The position numbers and the translations under genes were made by a program. A stretch of DNA of 64,000 nucleotides from Stichopus chloronotus (taxonomy: Eukaryota; Echinodermata; Holothuroidea; Aspidochirotida; Stichopodidae). The first letter of the stretch is position 1; each line of letters starts with the position of its first letter. Below are positions 44,050 to 57,760 of the stretch, one piece after another. The stretch covers positions 24,816,455 through 24,880,454 of the forward strand of contig SFZH01000008.1 in NCBI GenBank assembly GCA_021234535.1, read 5' to 3'. Below the pieces are notes generated by a model, which was not told where the DNA came from, ran no database searches, and saw nothing but the letters and a program-made list of their open reading frames with translations.

Positions 44050-44856
44050 AAGAAGAGCCAACTCTCCCAACTATCTTTCTCGATCGACCCCCCCCCCCCC
44101 CCCCGCTATCCGTTACCCTCCGACTGACCTGTAGCTTCCATTAAACTGACAAAGCAGCAATGTATAATGGTGCATGAATTGGAGAGAGTTGCATGGTTTA
44201 TATTCATTGTTGTTTCTAATATCTATTCAGTTTAATTATCTGTTAAAAATAGTATCAATCAAAATGAACTACTTTTACTGATGAATCATTGTGTGTATAA
44301 TCCTCAAAGCTACACCTATGCAGTATATCAAATCATCTTAGAATTCCCGAACCATGAAAGTAATTGGTGCATATCTAACGGTCCGTCATCATGACCTACC
44401 TCATCTTGATTCATCCAAGTTTGCAGTTCAAACTGAAAAAAGAATACAAAATCACCGCAATATCAGCGTATAGTTACAGCCTGGTCAAGTTTAACTTTGA
44501 CAAATAAAGATCTGACTTTATTACAACAAAGTGCAAACGTTTGTACATATGGTATATTTTTGGTTTTGATCAAAGGAGGTTGCATGATTGTATACTGTGT
44601 GAACAGTTTCTGATTTAAATCAGTCGTTTCAATGCGCATTATTAATGGATTCTACAGTACAGTATTTTATCTGATTGTATTTGAGGTTCGATGATTTACC
44701 CCATTCTTGGATATCACAAGTAGTGTTTCCCTCAAGGTAAACAGTGCACCAGAGAGGCATTGTTTAAACGCTTTTCGACTTGAACGCATGACCCTACAAT
44801 TAAAGTCAGGGAGCTGTCACCCAGCTCCCTGACTTAAGTCAGTGGTAAAAAGTTAC

Positions 44857-46861
44857 CATTACTGAGCCTTAAGTCACAGAAAAACAACCAACAGTACGCT
44901 ATTTTGAATAATATTACACAGCCAACCTTAACATTGGATATCTATTGTGAGACGCATAAAGTTATCGAGTACGGTAAATGTTATCTGAGAGGACTACCTT
45001 ATTTCGATTTGGAAGAAGTTTGTATTTCAAATGACATGAAAAGCCAGTTTGCCAATTAGTACATTTAGTTTCCTACCCTATTGTACACTGCGCTTTGCAG
45101 ATTTCCTTACAACTAAGTTACCTTCAGGAGCGACAATTCCATTTCCTGTAAGAAAATGAGTATACTATGATATGTGCATCATCATCATCATCATCATCAA
45201 CATAATGTTTTACTGAATGTTTCCGAAGATGTAGAACGTACATGAACTTTATAATATTATCAAAAGTACCTATACCATTACCTAATAAAAAATCTTCATC
45301 CTTGTGTATCTTCTATAAGATAGCAACAATTCTTGGAAATACCAATAAAATAGTCCTCCTAAATCACTAATGTTTGTCTTATCGTCTCTGTTACCTTATT
45401 TCGCAGCAAGGAGTTTAACAAACGTTCAGTTAGGATCGCAAATTATATATCATATATATCCCCAGATTCTCTTCCAATCGATAGATAAGAAAATATTGAT
45501 AACAGTTTCACGTCTTGAAACTTACCGACATTATCCTCAATATGATATGTTATACTAATATGGACAGAATTCGCAATACGAGATCGTCGAAAATACTTTT
45601 GAATTTGCTACACTGATGACATATCTTTCATTTGGAGACATGGCAAGGGAGCTCTGAAGTTTTCCTCAAATCATATCGTATCTTTGCTTTCTAGTGGTAT
45701 ACATTAATATCAGGTTTGAAGTTTCAAGCACAATAATTTCGTTTCTAGATGTGCTGGTAAAGTTGAACGCAGACACCCTTTCTACTAATCTATACTGCAA
45801 ACATTCTGACAAACATAAAATGTTGCTTTCGTTTTATACTGACCATTTCTACATACCTAATGAGTCACTTGTTTATAAAATTTTCAAGATTTCCTATTCT
45901 ACTGCTGATTTTATTTCGAAAGGCTGCCCAATTCATATCACTAGACAGTGCGTATTTAAAGTCACCACCGTAAAGTCTGTTGCCTTCTCTCCGACAAACT
46001 TAAGACTCTCAATGAACACATTTGGTCGCTCCTTGACACAACCGCTGTCACCCTAAAAAAAAGAGCCAACTCTCCCAACTATCTTTCTCGATCGACCCCC
46101 CCCCCCCTCGCTATCCGTCACCCTCCGACTGACCTGTAGCTTCCATTAAACTGACAAAGCAGCAATGTATAATGGTGCATGATTTGGAGAGAGTTGCATG
46201 GTTTATATTCATTGTTGTTTCTAATATCTATTCAGTTTAATTATCTGTTAAAAATAGTATCAATCAAAATGAACTACTTTTACTGATGAATCATTGTGTG
46301 TATAATCCTCAAAGCTACACCTATGCAGTATATCAAATCATCTTAGAATTCCCGAACCATGAAAGTAATTGGTGCATATCTAACGGTCCGTCATCATGAC
46401 CTACCTCATCTTGATTCATCCAAGTTTGCAGTTCAAACTGAAAAAAGAATACAAAATCACCGCAATATCAGCGTATAGTTACAGCCTGGTCAAGTTTAAC
46501 TTTGACAAATAAAGATCTGACTTTATTGCAACAAAGTGCAAACGTTTGTACATATGCTATATTTTTGGTTTTGATCAAAGGAGGTTGCATGATTGTATAC
46601 TGTGTGAACAGTTTCTGATTTAAATCAGTCGTTTCAATGCGCATTATTAATGGATTCTACAGTACAGTATTTTATCTGATTGTATTCGAGGTTTGATGGT
46701 TTACCCCATTCTTGGATATCACAAGTAGTGTTTCCCTCAAGGTAAACAGTGCACCAGAGAGGCATTGTTTAAACGCTTTTCGACTTGAACGCATGACCCT
46801 ACAATTAAAGTCAGGGAGCTGTCACCCAGCTCCCTGACTTAAGTCAGTGGTAAAAAGTTAC
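44857..46861. repeat. Tandem cassette unit U3, shortened (about 2.0 kb)
   Basis: After about 190 bases of normal unit start the sequence jumps (near 45045) to the stretch before the 24-bp exon. It contains only the exons equivalent to 37346 and 38654, (CAT)n, the reverse transcriptase fragment (45694-46056), C-run and hairpin. It is almost identical to 43060-44856, so it is a recent duplication. Confidence 0.85.
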
Positions 46862-48215
46862 CATTACTGAGCCTTAAGTCACAGAAAAACAACCAACAGT
46901 ACGTTGTTTTGAATAATATTACACAGCCAACATTAACATTGGATATCTATTGTGAGACGCATAAAGTTATCGAGTACGGTAAATATTATCTGAGAGGACT
47001 ACCTTATTTCGTTATGGAGCAAGTTTGTGTTTCAAAGGACATGAAATGAAAGTGTAATTGACGCAGTAAAATGTCGTTTTAAATTGAAATGACTAACGAT
47101 ATAAAATAACATAATACTGCAAAAGACTTATTACATTACTCACAGTTGCATTAATGAAGTACAAAGTACCTTCCGACGTTACAAGTATATCACCGATTCC
47201 ATAGAGCATTAAACTTTGAACTAAATGTGGAGAGTAGTTTGCTTTTTGGCAATGGTTTCAATGTCTCTTTACACTCTCACATAGAGGATAACATTGATAA
47301 TTTCAACTCAGCAAAACCATGTAATGAGTATCTTAATCTATGATCAGTTACAGATTTGTAAATTAGACGACAACTTGCTCCAGTAAATTAAAAAAAGTTA
47401 ATATAATCCAAGAGTGTGAGATCAATATTACTACAACCTCAATTTTATAAAAGACAGTGATAAACGGAAACTACCTAGACAAGGTGTGTATAAGACTCTA
47501 TTCCTTGTTGTCAACTAATTTAAGCAAATTTAATCACAAACAGTGATCATTCAACCTCCCAATTTGATATGATGTCATCAGCGCATATTGGGTACTTGTC
47601 TTAATAATTGCATAGTCTGATAGTACCTTTCCAAAACAAACAGTCCTAGAACGATGAAAAGCGAAAATCGTTCCGTAAAATTGATGATTTTATTCTTATT
47701 TCGTAGAACAGAATTAATGGCCTCAACACACAAGATTCAAATATAAAGATCCAACAGTAGATTTAAGCCTTTTTACATTACCATCGCATCTTTCAACAAA
47801 AGCTGGAAAAAAAAAATGAAAGTTTCATTAAATCATTGTCTCTTCAAAGTTTTGCTGAAACACAAAATACTTTCAATAGCAACAATATTATTGTTACATG
47901 ACTTCACATACCTCCATAGAAGTGTGTAAAAAGGCAAATTAGATCAAGTTCCTGAGTCTGATTTCATATTTTCTCAACTACCTGACATGTTAAGCATTAG
48001 TTAAAAAGTGGTACACCAGTAAAGTGCAACGACCAAGTTTTGTCTGTCGATGTTTTTGAAAGAAGCACAAGATCGATTGTATTTCGAGTACCATCGTAAT
48101 TTGGATTACTTAAAGGATAGAATTATCGGTGATTTATAGGCTACTTTCAAAATGATGTTATTAAGTCAGTGTATCAGTGACAAATCTTTGTTACGTATAT
48201 ATAATACGAGTTTAC

Positions 48216-48239
48216 CTCTTGGTAAGTTGACTTCTTGAG
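48216..48239 (-). CDS. Cassette micro-exon, 24 bp (U4)
   Basis: The acceptor is TCACTGCAAACAG and the donor GAG/GTAAAC. Phase 0 reads LKKSTYQE. Its place is between the exons equivalent to 35691 and 35250, which also join in phase 0. A copy is in U5 (about 54338-54400), and a diverged one in U6 (61001-61024) reads LKKFCLQE with the same length. It is deleted from U1 and U2. Confidence 0.6.
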
Positions 48240-49781
48240 CTGTTTGCAGTGATAAAGATATGATCATGGAATGGATTATATATTTAAATCAAACTTGTAT
48301 TCTACAAACTGTTTGCTGCACATTTAAGTCATCCATTAAGAGAATAAGTGCAACTTTTCATTCTAGGAAAAAATTGAGTTCTGATTAGTTTTGGGTGTTC
48401 TTCTTATCCTCTTGAAGCAATATATTCACATCACTTCGTTTTCATCTTCTTCTTGGAAAAACTGTTTCGTGTAAGTTCACCTATCTGCTAACATAGCTTT
48501 CTTTTAAGTCATTCACAAGTTTGTTTTAACCTTGCATATGTGACACATTTTAGGTAGCAAACTGTTTTACATTTAAAGCAAATATTAATTCAAATTGAAA
48601 ATATGGAATGCTGCAACGTATAAAAAAGGCTGAATCACATGTAACAAGATTACCTGGCTTCGAATTTCATCCTCCTGTTATAGATAAATGCAGAAAACAG
48701 ATAAATTTGCAAGCAGTTAGCGATACATCTTTACAAAGCAATGTCATTTACATATCTATATTTATCAACGATTCTCTTTGTGTTTGCATATAAAATATTA
48801 ACTACTAATTCGTTCACTTTTAGCGATATATTAAAATACTTATACAGATATATGACGCGTCAGTTACAACATGATATTCTCATGAAATTTCTTTTGCTAT
48901 ATCGTGAAAGAAAATGAGGCATGTGCAAACTCAATGGGCTGAGCTACGTATAGTACAGTGGAAAATGAAGTAAACAAAACACATAATATGATTGATGATC
49001 TGAGAGCCTGATTTATTGCTTATGTCAAGATGTCCAGCTCATTATATAATTGAGTATATTGTTTATGGCATCGTTTTATTATGATGCCAGAGTAAACCAA
49101 AACCTGACCGTAGGTATTTTATTGATTGTTGAGTAATATAATGTGAGTAATGTAATGATGAGTCTTAAATCGCAGCCACTTAGCACATCTTTTATACACT
49201 TACCAAAGTGAACTTGGGGATGAGAATAATTATCTTTGGTACAACTGAAGTAAATGTCCCAATCAGACGGAGTTTAGCATGACAAAGTCAGTCTGACGAC
49301 CTGATTGCTTACAATAGGAAACTTTTTTTTTTAAAGGCAAAGAATGTTTTTGTCGTGGTGACCGCAGGTGCAACCAGTTGTACGTACCTTGCGTCTTCTA
49401 ATCTCTTCCTGAAATGATTCAAGTAGACAAAAAACATCCTTTATTGGAACCACACTCAATCAACACAATACCTGTCATGTTATCTTGAAAATAATGTATT
49501 TTCTTTTCCTTTTAAATGAGGTTTCTATGTACCACTTTCGGCATTGCTTGTTTTCAGAAGAAAAAAAAACACCTTACACAGTCAGACAAATCGTGGTATT
49601 CTTAAAAATAGAAGTTATTACAAATGATTACATAAGTGGACAGTCCTAATGAATTTTAGATGTAAAACTGTTATTCATTTGCAGAGATCAAGCCTAGTAT
49701 CCATTTTATAACAAAACCTTCATGTAATCATTGAAGGAATGAAAAAAAACGTAAAAAAAGAACAGTAATGTTTTTTTTTTT

Positions 49782-49992
<211 letters not shown>

Positions 49993-50626
49993 GTATTGCT
50001 AAACAGCATATTCAGTATTTACAACCGCCGGACTATCACAATCGGTTTCGTTGGAAACCTCTTTACCAAATTTACTATAGTACTATGAGACCTTGTTTGA
50101 TTAAATATCGCAAGATGTAATAACATTATAGTATTTATTTTCAATACATTTTCATATCTCATTACTGTTGTAATATATCACATACTGATACTTGCTTGAC
50201 TTTTATCGTTAATAACCCTCAAGTTACGGTGAACGAACCTTCTATGGATATTCAGTATCATGATTAAGTTACGTATAGTGTAACGTTTGTTGAAAATTAT
50301 GCTACTTCTAGACTCATACATATCCATTGCTACACGCAGTACAAGAAGTCAAAGATTTAGGGAATAAATATCAATCGAGGGTGAAGATAACCATTTTGTG
50401 GAATGTGTTATCTTGTCCACAGAATATTTATTTATACTAGCACAGGCATTACTGCAGTCATGATTGCACGGATTCATTCACCCTCTGCTAGACATTGTTT
50501 CCCAATTAGTACCTATAATTTTCTACCCTATTGGACACTGTGCTTTGCAGATTTCCTTACAACTAAGTTACCTTCAGGAGCGACAATTCCATTTCCTGTA
50601 AGAAAATGAGTATACTATGATATGTG

Positions 50627-50682
50627 CATCATCATCATCATCATCATCATCGTCATCATCATCATCGTCATCATCATCATCG

Positions 50683-50730
<48 letters not shown>

Positions 50731-50731
50731 A
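50627..50731. repeat. Expanded (CAT)n with CGT interruptions in U4
   Basis: About 105 bp of CAT repeats interrupted by CGT at regular places. It is the longest of the unit-specific tracts, and its His-rich frame is not a gene. Confidence 0.95.
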
Positions 50732-50854
50732 CATAATCATGTTTTATCTGAATGTTTCCGAAGATGTAGAATGTACGTGAACATTATAATATTATCAAAA
50801 GTACCTATACCATCCCCTAATAAAAAAATCTTCATCCTCGTGTATCTTCTATAA

Positions 50855-51216
50855 CTGCGGTGGGGAACCTCCGACCCGCGGGCCGGATCCGGCCCGCAAG
50901 CCAAATTCATTCTGCCCGCGAGGCGAGCTACAGAATAAAATTTTTAATTTCAAAACAACGGAAATATAACGCAATGGCCACTTGTCCATTCCAAAGTGAG
51001 GAAAAATAGCATTTTGAGAGGGTTTCGAATGGGTCCAAATAGAGTCGTAGAGGCCATTTCCTTCGATCTGAGGGGGTATGTGAAACAAAAATTTTCTCGG
51101 TACGATCCGCGCCAACTCATGGTGGCGCTCCGCTTAGATTGTCTCCTCATACGGCCTGAAAGCAATGCTGTGATCATCAAAGTGGCCTTTACTGGGGAAA
51201 AGATTCCCCACCCCTG
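50855..51216. mobile_element. hAT-like non-autonomous transposon (362 bp) with 8-bp duplication
   Basis: The ends are CTGCGGTGGGGAACC and, reversed, CAGGGGTGGGGAATC, which are imperfect inverted repeats of hAT type. It is flanked by TTCTATAA on both sides (50847-50854 and 51217-51224). Units U1-U3 show the empty site with one TTCTATAA. There is no transposase frame. Confidence 0.85.
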
Positions 51217-51599
51217 TTCTATAAGATAGCAACAATAGTTGAAAATACCAATAAAATAGTCCTCCTAAATCACTAATGTTTGTCTTATCGTCTCTGTTAC
51301 CTTATTTCGCAGCAAGGAGTTTAATAAACGTTCAGTTAGGATGGCAAATTATATGTCATATATATCCCCAGATTCTCTTCCAATCGATATATAAGAAAAC
51401 ATTGATAACAGTTTCACGTCTTGAAACTTACCGACATTATCGTCAATATGATATGTTATAGTAATATGGACAGAATTCGCAATACGAGATCGTCGCAAAT
51501 ATTTTTGAATTTGCTACACTGATGACATATCTTTCATTTGGAGACATGGCAAGGGAGCTCTGAAGTTTTCCTCAAATCATATCGTATCTTTGCTTTCTA

Positions 51600-51960
51600 G
51601 TGGTATACATTAATATCAGGTTTGAAGTTTCAAGTACAGTAATTTCGTTTCTAGATGTGCTGGTAAAGTTGAACGCAGACACCCTTTCTACTAATCTATA
51701 CTGCAAACATTCTGACCAACATAAAATGTTCTTTGTTATTATAGTGACCATTTCTACATACCTAATGAGTCACTTGTTTATAAACTTTTCAAGATTTCTT
51801 ATTCTACTGCTGATTTTATTTCGAAAGGCTGCCCAATTCATATCACTAGACAGTGCGTATTTAAAGTCAACACCGTAAAGTCTGTTGCCTTCTCTCCGAA
51901 AAATTTAAGACTCTCAATGAACACATTTGGTCGCTCCTTGACACAACCGCTGTCACCCTA
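51600..51960 (+). pseudogene. Penelope-like reverse transcriptase fragment in U4, frameshifted
   Basis: It is the same as 37930-38301 up to about 51725. There, changes including the loss of a few bases shift the frame, so the open reading frame ends early. Confidence 0.55.
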
Positions 51961-54008
51961 AAAGAAGAGCCAACTCTCCCAACTATCTTTTTCGATCGAC
52001 CCCCCCCCCCCCCCCCTTCGCTATCCGTCACCCTCCGACTGACCTGTAGCTTCCATTAAACTGACCGAAGCAGCAATGTATAATGGTGCATGAATTGGAG
52101 AGAGTTGCATGGTTTATATTCATTGTTGTTTCTAATATCTATTAAGTTTAATTATCTGTTAAAAAATAGTATCAATCAAAATGAACTATCTTTGCTGATG
52201 AATCATTGTGTGTATAATCCTCAAAGCTGCACCTATGCAATATATCAAATCATGTTAGAATTCCCGAACCATGAAAGTAATTGGTGCATATCTAACGGTC
52301 CGTCATCATGACCTACCTCATCTTGATTCAACCAAGTTTGCAGTTCAAACTGAAAAAAAAGAATACAAAATCACCTTAATATAAGCGTATAGTTACAGCC
52401 TGGTCAAGTTTAACTTTGACAAATAAAGATCTGACTTTATTGCAACAAAGTGCAAACGTTTGTACATATGCTATATTTTTGGTTTTGATCAAAGGAGGTT
52501 GCATGATTGTATACTGTGCGAACAGTTTCTGATTTAAATCAGTCATTTTAATGCACATTCTTAATGGATACTACAATATAGTATTTTATCTGATTGTATT
52601 TGAGGTTTGATGGTTTACCCCATTCTTGGATATCACAAGTAGTGTTTCCCTCAAGGTAAACAGTACACCAGAGAGGCATTGTTTAAATGCTTTTCGACTT
52701 TACCGCATGACTCTACAATTAAGTCAGCACATTACTGAGCCTTAAGTCACAGAAAAACAACCAACAGTACGTTATTTTGAATAATATTGCACAGCCAACC
52801 TTAACATTGGATATCTATTGTGAGACGCATAAAGTTATCGAGTACGGTAAATATTATCTGAAAGGAATACCTTATTTCGTTATGGAGCAAGTTTGTATTT
52901 CAAATGACATGAAATAAAAGTTTAACTAACGCAGTAAAATGTCGTTTTAAATTGAATCGACTAAAGATATAAAATAACATAAGGCTGTAAGAGACTTATT
53001 ACATTACTCACAGTTGCATTAATGAAGCACAAAGTACCTTTCTACGTTACAAGTATATCACCGATTCCATAGAGCATTAAACTTTGAACTAAATGTGGAG
53101 TGTAGTTTGTTTTTTGGCAATGATTTCAATGTCTTTTTACACTCTCACATAGAGGATAACATTGATAATTTCAACTCAGCAGAGTATCTTAATCTATGAT
53201 CAGTTACATATTTGTAAATTAGACGACAACTTGTTCCAGTAAATTAAAAAATGTTAATATAATCCAAGAGTATGAGATCAATATTACTACAACCTCAGAT
53301 TCATAAAAGACAGTGATAAAGGAAACTACTAGACAATGTGTGTATAAGACTCTATTCCTTGTTGTCAACTAATTTAAGCAAATTCAATCACAAACAGTGA
53401 TCATTCAACCTCCCAATTTGATATGATGTCATCAGCGCATATAGGGTACTTATCTTAATAATTGCATAGTCTGATAGTACCTTTGTAAAACAAACAGTCC
53501 TAGAATGATGAAAAGCGAAAATCGGTCCATAAAATTGATGATTTCATTCTTACTTCGTAGAACAGAATTAATGGCCTCAACACACAAGATTCAAATATAA
53601 AGATTCAACAGTAGATTTAAGCCTTTTTACATTACCATCGCATCTTTCAACAAAAGCTGGAAAAAAAAATGAAAGTTTCATTAAATCATTGTCTCTTCAA
53701 AGTTTTGCTGAAACACAAAATACTTTCAATAGTAACATTATCATTGTTACATGATTCACATACCTCCATTAAGGCGTGTAAAAAGGCAAATTAGATCAAG
53801 TACCTGAGATTGATTTTATATTTTCTCAACTACCTGACATGTTAAACATTAGTTAAAAAGTGATACACCAGTAAAATGCAACGACCAAGTTTTGTCTGTC
53901 GATGTTTTTGAAAGAAGCACAAGATCGATTGTATTTCGAGTACCATCGTAATTTGGATTACTTAAAGGATAGAATTATCGGTGATTAATAGGCTACTTTC
54001 AAAATGAT

Positions 54009-54310
54009 CATGCCGTTACTCGTACGTTAAAATGGGATTCACTTCAATCTCACTCTTCTTTTGTTCTACTGAGGTTCAGCTGTTGTAAATTTTTATCACC
54101 TGAGGTCAGTTTTATCACCTTATGCTGTGATAATCCACATGGTCAATTAGTCATTGTTCTTCTAAAGTAATTCAGGTGTATCAATCCAAAGTCTATGTTT
54201 CTTGAGCTGCCTGGCGAGGGGTATTAGGTGTCATGTCCAAATGTAATACATGTGTAATCGGGCATGAAAAAGGGTCTGTTGAACACTTTAGCATGGTTCT
54301 AACATCATTG
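54009..54310. other. About 300-bp insertion specific to U5
   Basis: In U4 the equivalent site reads CAAAATGATGTTATTAAG (about 48150). In U5 extra sequence interrupts it, beginning CATGCCGTTACTCG and ending CTAACATCAT. A short TGAGGTCAG/ATCACCT pair lies inside. The ends are not clear inverted repeats, so the type is unknown. Confidence 0.55.
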
Positions 54311-56411
54311 TTATTAAGTCAGTGTATCAGTGACAAATCTTTGTTACGTATATATAATACGAGTTTACCTCTTGGTAAGTTGACTTCTTGAGCTGTTTGC
54401 AATGATAAAGATATGATCACGTAATGGATTATATATTTAAATCAAACTTGTATTCTACAAACTGTTTGCTGCACATTTAAGTCATCCATTAAGAGAATTA
54501 GTGCAACTTTTCATTCTAGGAAAAAATTGAGTTCTGATTAGTTTTGGGTGCTCTTCTTATCCTCTTGAAGCAATATATTCACATCACTTCGTTTTCCATC
54601 TTCTTCTTGGAAAAACTGTTTCGTGTAAGTTCACCTATCTGCTAACACAGCTTTCTTTTAAGTCATTCACAAAGTTGTTTTAACCATGCATATGTGACAC
54701 ATTTTAGGTAGCAAACTGTTTTACATTTAAAGCAAATATTAATTCAAATTGAAAATATCGAATGCTGCAACGTATAAAAAAGGCTGAATCACATATAACA
54801 AGATTACCTGGCTTCGAATTTCATCCTCCTGTTATAGATAAACGCAGAAAACAGATAAATTTGCAAGCAGTTACCGATACATCTTTACAAAGCAATGTCA
54901 TTTACATATCTATATTTATCAACGATTCTCTTTGTGTTTGCATATAAAATATTAACTACTAATTCGTTCACTTTTAGCGATATATTAAAATACTTATACA
55001 GATATATGACGCGTCAGTTACAACATGATATTCTCATGAAATTTCTTTTGCTATATCGTGAAAGAAAATGAGGCATGTGCAAACTCAATGGGCTGAGCTA
55101 CGTATAGTACAGTGGAAAATGAAGTAAACAAAACACATAATATGATTGATGATCTGAGCGCCTGATTTATTGCTTATGTCAAGATGTCCAGCTCATTATA
55201 TAATTGAGTATATTGTTTATGGCATCGTTTTATTATGATGTCAGAGTAAACCAAAACCTGACCGAAGGTATTTTATTGATTGTTGAGTAATGTAACAATG
55301 AGTCTTAAATCGCAGCCAGCTAGCACCTCTTTTATACATTTACCAAAGTGAACTTGGGGTGAGAATAATTATCTTTGGTACAACTGAAATAAATGTACCA
55401 ATTGGAGTTAAGCATGATGAAGCCAGTCTGACATCCTAATCGTATACAATAGGGTTTTTTTGTAAATAGGCAAAGAATGTTTTTGTCATCGTGGCAGCAG
55501 GTGCAACCAGTTTTACGTACCTTGCGTCTTCTAATCTCTTCCTGAAATAATTAAAGTGGGCAAAAAAACATCAATTATTGGAACCCCTCCATCAACACAA
55601 TAACTGTCATGTTATCTTGAAAAAAACGTATTTTCAATTTCAATTTCATTTAAATGATTTTTCTATGTATCACCTTTCCATACTGCTTGTTTAAAAGAAC
55701 AACACCATAAACACCTTAACATAGTCTGACAAATCGTGGTAATCTTAACAATACAAGTTATTATAAATGATTACATGGGTAAACAGCCATAATCATGCAT
55801 TTTAGATGTAAAACTGTTATTCATTTGCAGAGATCAAGCATAGTATCCATTTTATAATAAAACCTTCCTGTGATCATTAAAAGGAATAATCAGAACGTAA
55901 AAAAGAACAATGCTGTTTTATTTGTTTTTTGTGTGGTATTGCTAAACAGCATATTCAGTATTGATTACCGCCGGACTATGACAATCGGTTTCGTTGGAAA
56001 CCTCTTTACCAAATTTACTCTAGTACTATGAGTACATTTTCATATCTCATTACTTCCTAAATATCAAATACTGATACTTGCTTGACTTTTATCTTTACTA
56101 ACTCTCAATTTACGGTGAACGAACCGTCTACGGACATTCAGTATCATGATTAACTTACGGAGAATACAAGCTATGACGAATATTATGATACTTCTAGACT
56201 CATGCATATCCATTGCTAGACGTAGTACCAGACAACCATGTTATGGAATACGCTATCTTTTGCACAGTGTATTTAGTTATACTAGCACATGCATTTCTGC
56301 AGTCAAGATTGCACGGATTCCTTCACCCTCTGCTAGACATTTTTCACCAATTAGTACATACAATTTTCTATAATATTTCACACTGTGCAGATATCCTTGC
56401 AGCCAAGTTAC

Positions 56412-56435
56412 CGTAATGAGTAACAGTTCCATTTC
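56412..56435 (-). CDS. Diverged cassette micro-exon, 24 bp (U5)
   Basis: The acceptor is TTTTTTTTTACAG and the donor ACG/GTAACT. Phase 0 reads EMELLLIT against EMELSLLK in U1. Splice sites and length are kept although the surrounding sequence has diverged. Confidence 0.5.
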
Positions 56436-57481
56436 CTGTAAAAAAAAAAAAAAATGAATATACTGTGCTATGTGCATCATCATCATAATCATTTCTTATC
56501 TCAATGTTTAAGTATTTGTAGAATCTAAAAACCATAAAATATTATGAAACTATCTATACTATCCCCTTATGAAAATACATCTTCATCCTGTTGTATCTTC
56601 TATAAGATGGCAACAACTGTTGCAAATACCAATAAAATAGCCAACCTGAATGATTAATGTTTGTTTTATCGTCTCTGTTAGCTTATTTCTCTGCAAGGAT
56701 TTTGATAAACGTCGTGTTCGGATTGCAAAGTATATGTCATCCATTTCCCCGGATTCCTTTGCAATCAGTAGATAACAAAATATCGATAACAGTCTCAGGT
56801 CTTGAAACTTGTTGACGTTATTCTCAATATGAGATGTTATAGTAATTATGAACAGTATCTACAATAAGAGATTCTCGAAAACATTCTTAAATTTGCTATG
56901 TTGATGACATATTTTTCATTTGGGCACGTGGCAAGGCAGCTCTGGAACTTTCCTTAGATAATAATATACCTATTTCTTCCAGTATTACACACTATTGCTA
57001 CTTCTGAAATTTCAAATACCCCAAACTTGTGTCTGCATGAGCTAATAAAGTTAAACGCAGCCACCCTTTCTACTATTCTATACCGGAAACATTCTGACAA
57101 ACGTAAAATCTTGCTTCGTTCTTGTAGTGACCATTCCTACAAGCTTGGTGAGTCAATTGTTAATAAACTAGGAAAAGTTTCTTATTCTACTGCTTACTTT
57201 TCTTCGAAAAGGAGAACAATTCATATCACTAGACAGTGCGTATGTTAAACCACCACGTACCAGTTACATTCTCTCCCACAAATTTAAGAATCTCAATGAA
57301 CCCATTTTCTCGCACCTTGACATCACCTTTGTCACATTTCAAATTAAGTGAACCCTCTCTCGCAACTACGGTATTTTTTTCCGCTACATCTATAGAACAG
57401 ATCAACTCCTGTTAGATTTCCTGAACAATGAAAGTAATTGTTGCTGCATATCTAACGGTTCTTTATCATGACATACTGTAC

Positions 57482-57505
57482 CTCATCTTGATGTGACCAT
57501 TCATA
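57482..57505 (-). CDS. Diverged cassette micro-exon, 24 bp (U5)
   Basis: The acceptor is CATGTCTTGTTTCAG and the donor GAG/GTACAG. Phase 0 reads YEWSHQDE. It is homologous to the 33-bp FELQTWLNQDE exon but three codons shorter, with the QDE end kept. Confidence 0.5.
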
Positions 57506-57760
57506 CTGAAACAAGACATGCAAAATCAATGCAATGTAAGAGTATAGTTACAATCTGATCCAGTTTAACTTTGCCAAATAAAGGTCTGACTTTTATTGCA
57601 ACAAAAATGCAAACTTTTGTACATACGCAATATGTTCGTTATGATCAAAGGAGGTTGCATGATTGTATACTAGGCGAACAGTCTATGATCTCAATCAGTC
57701 AGTTCAATGTGTATTATGAATGAAAACTGCAATATTGTATTTTATCTGATTGTGTTTGAG

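Larger units (their letters stand above)
39111..44856. repeat. Tandem cassette unit U2 (about 5.7 kb), decayed
   Basis: It is homologous to U1. The 70-bp exon copy is frameshifted. The segment with the 19-, 21- and 40-bp exons is missing. A block of dispersed repeats (39680-41292) is inserted instead. Exons corresponding to 36225, 36409, 36800, 37346 and 38654 of U1 are present. Confidence 0.8.
52730..57760. repeat. Tandem cassette unit U5 (about 5.0 kb), mosaic
   Basis: The left part (to about 55380) is very close to U4. The right part (55390-57760) is clearly more diverged from all other units. The 70-bp exon has a TAG. The 19-, 40- and 24-bp exons are open. The (CAT)n and reverse transcriptase fragments are reduced and no C-run is seen. 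Confidence 0.8.

Noticed and set aside
50624..50854. Histidine-rich plus-strand frame
   Set aside because: It is the translation of a (CAT)n microsatellite whose length differs in each unit.
51275..51461. Repeated plus-strand frame MFVLSSLLPYFAARS present in several units
   Set aside because: Conserved only because the units are recent copies; no splice sites or start context, and it is altered in the diverged part of U5.
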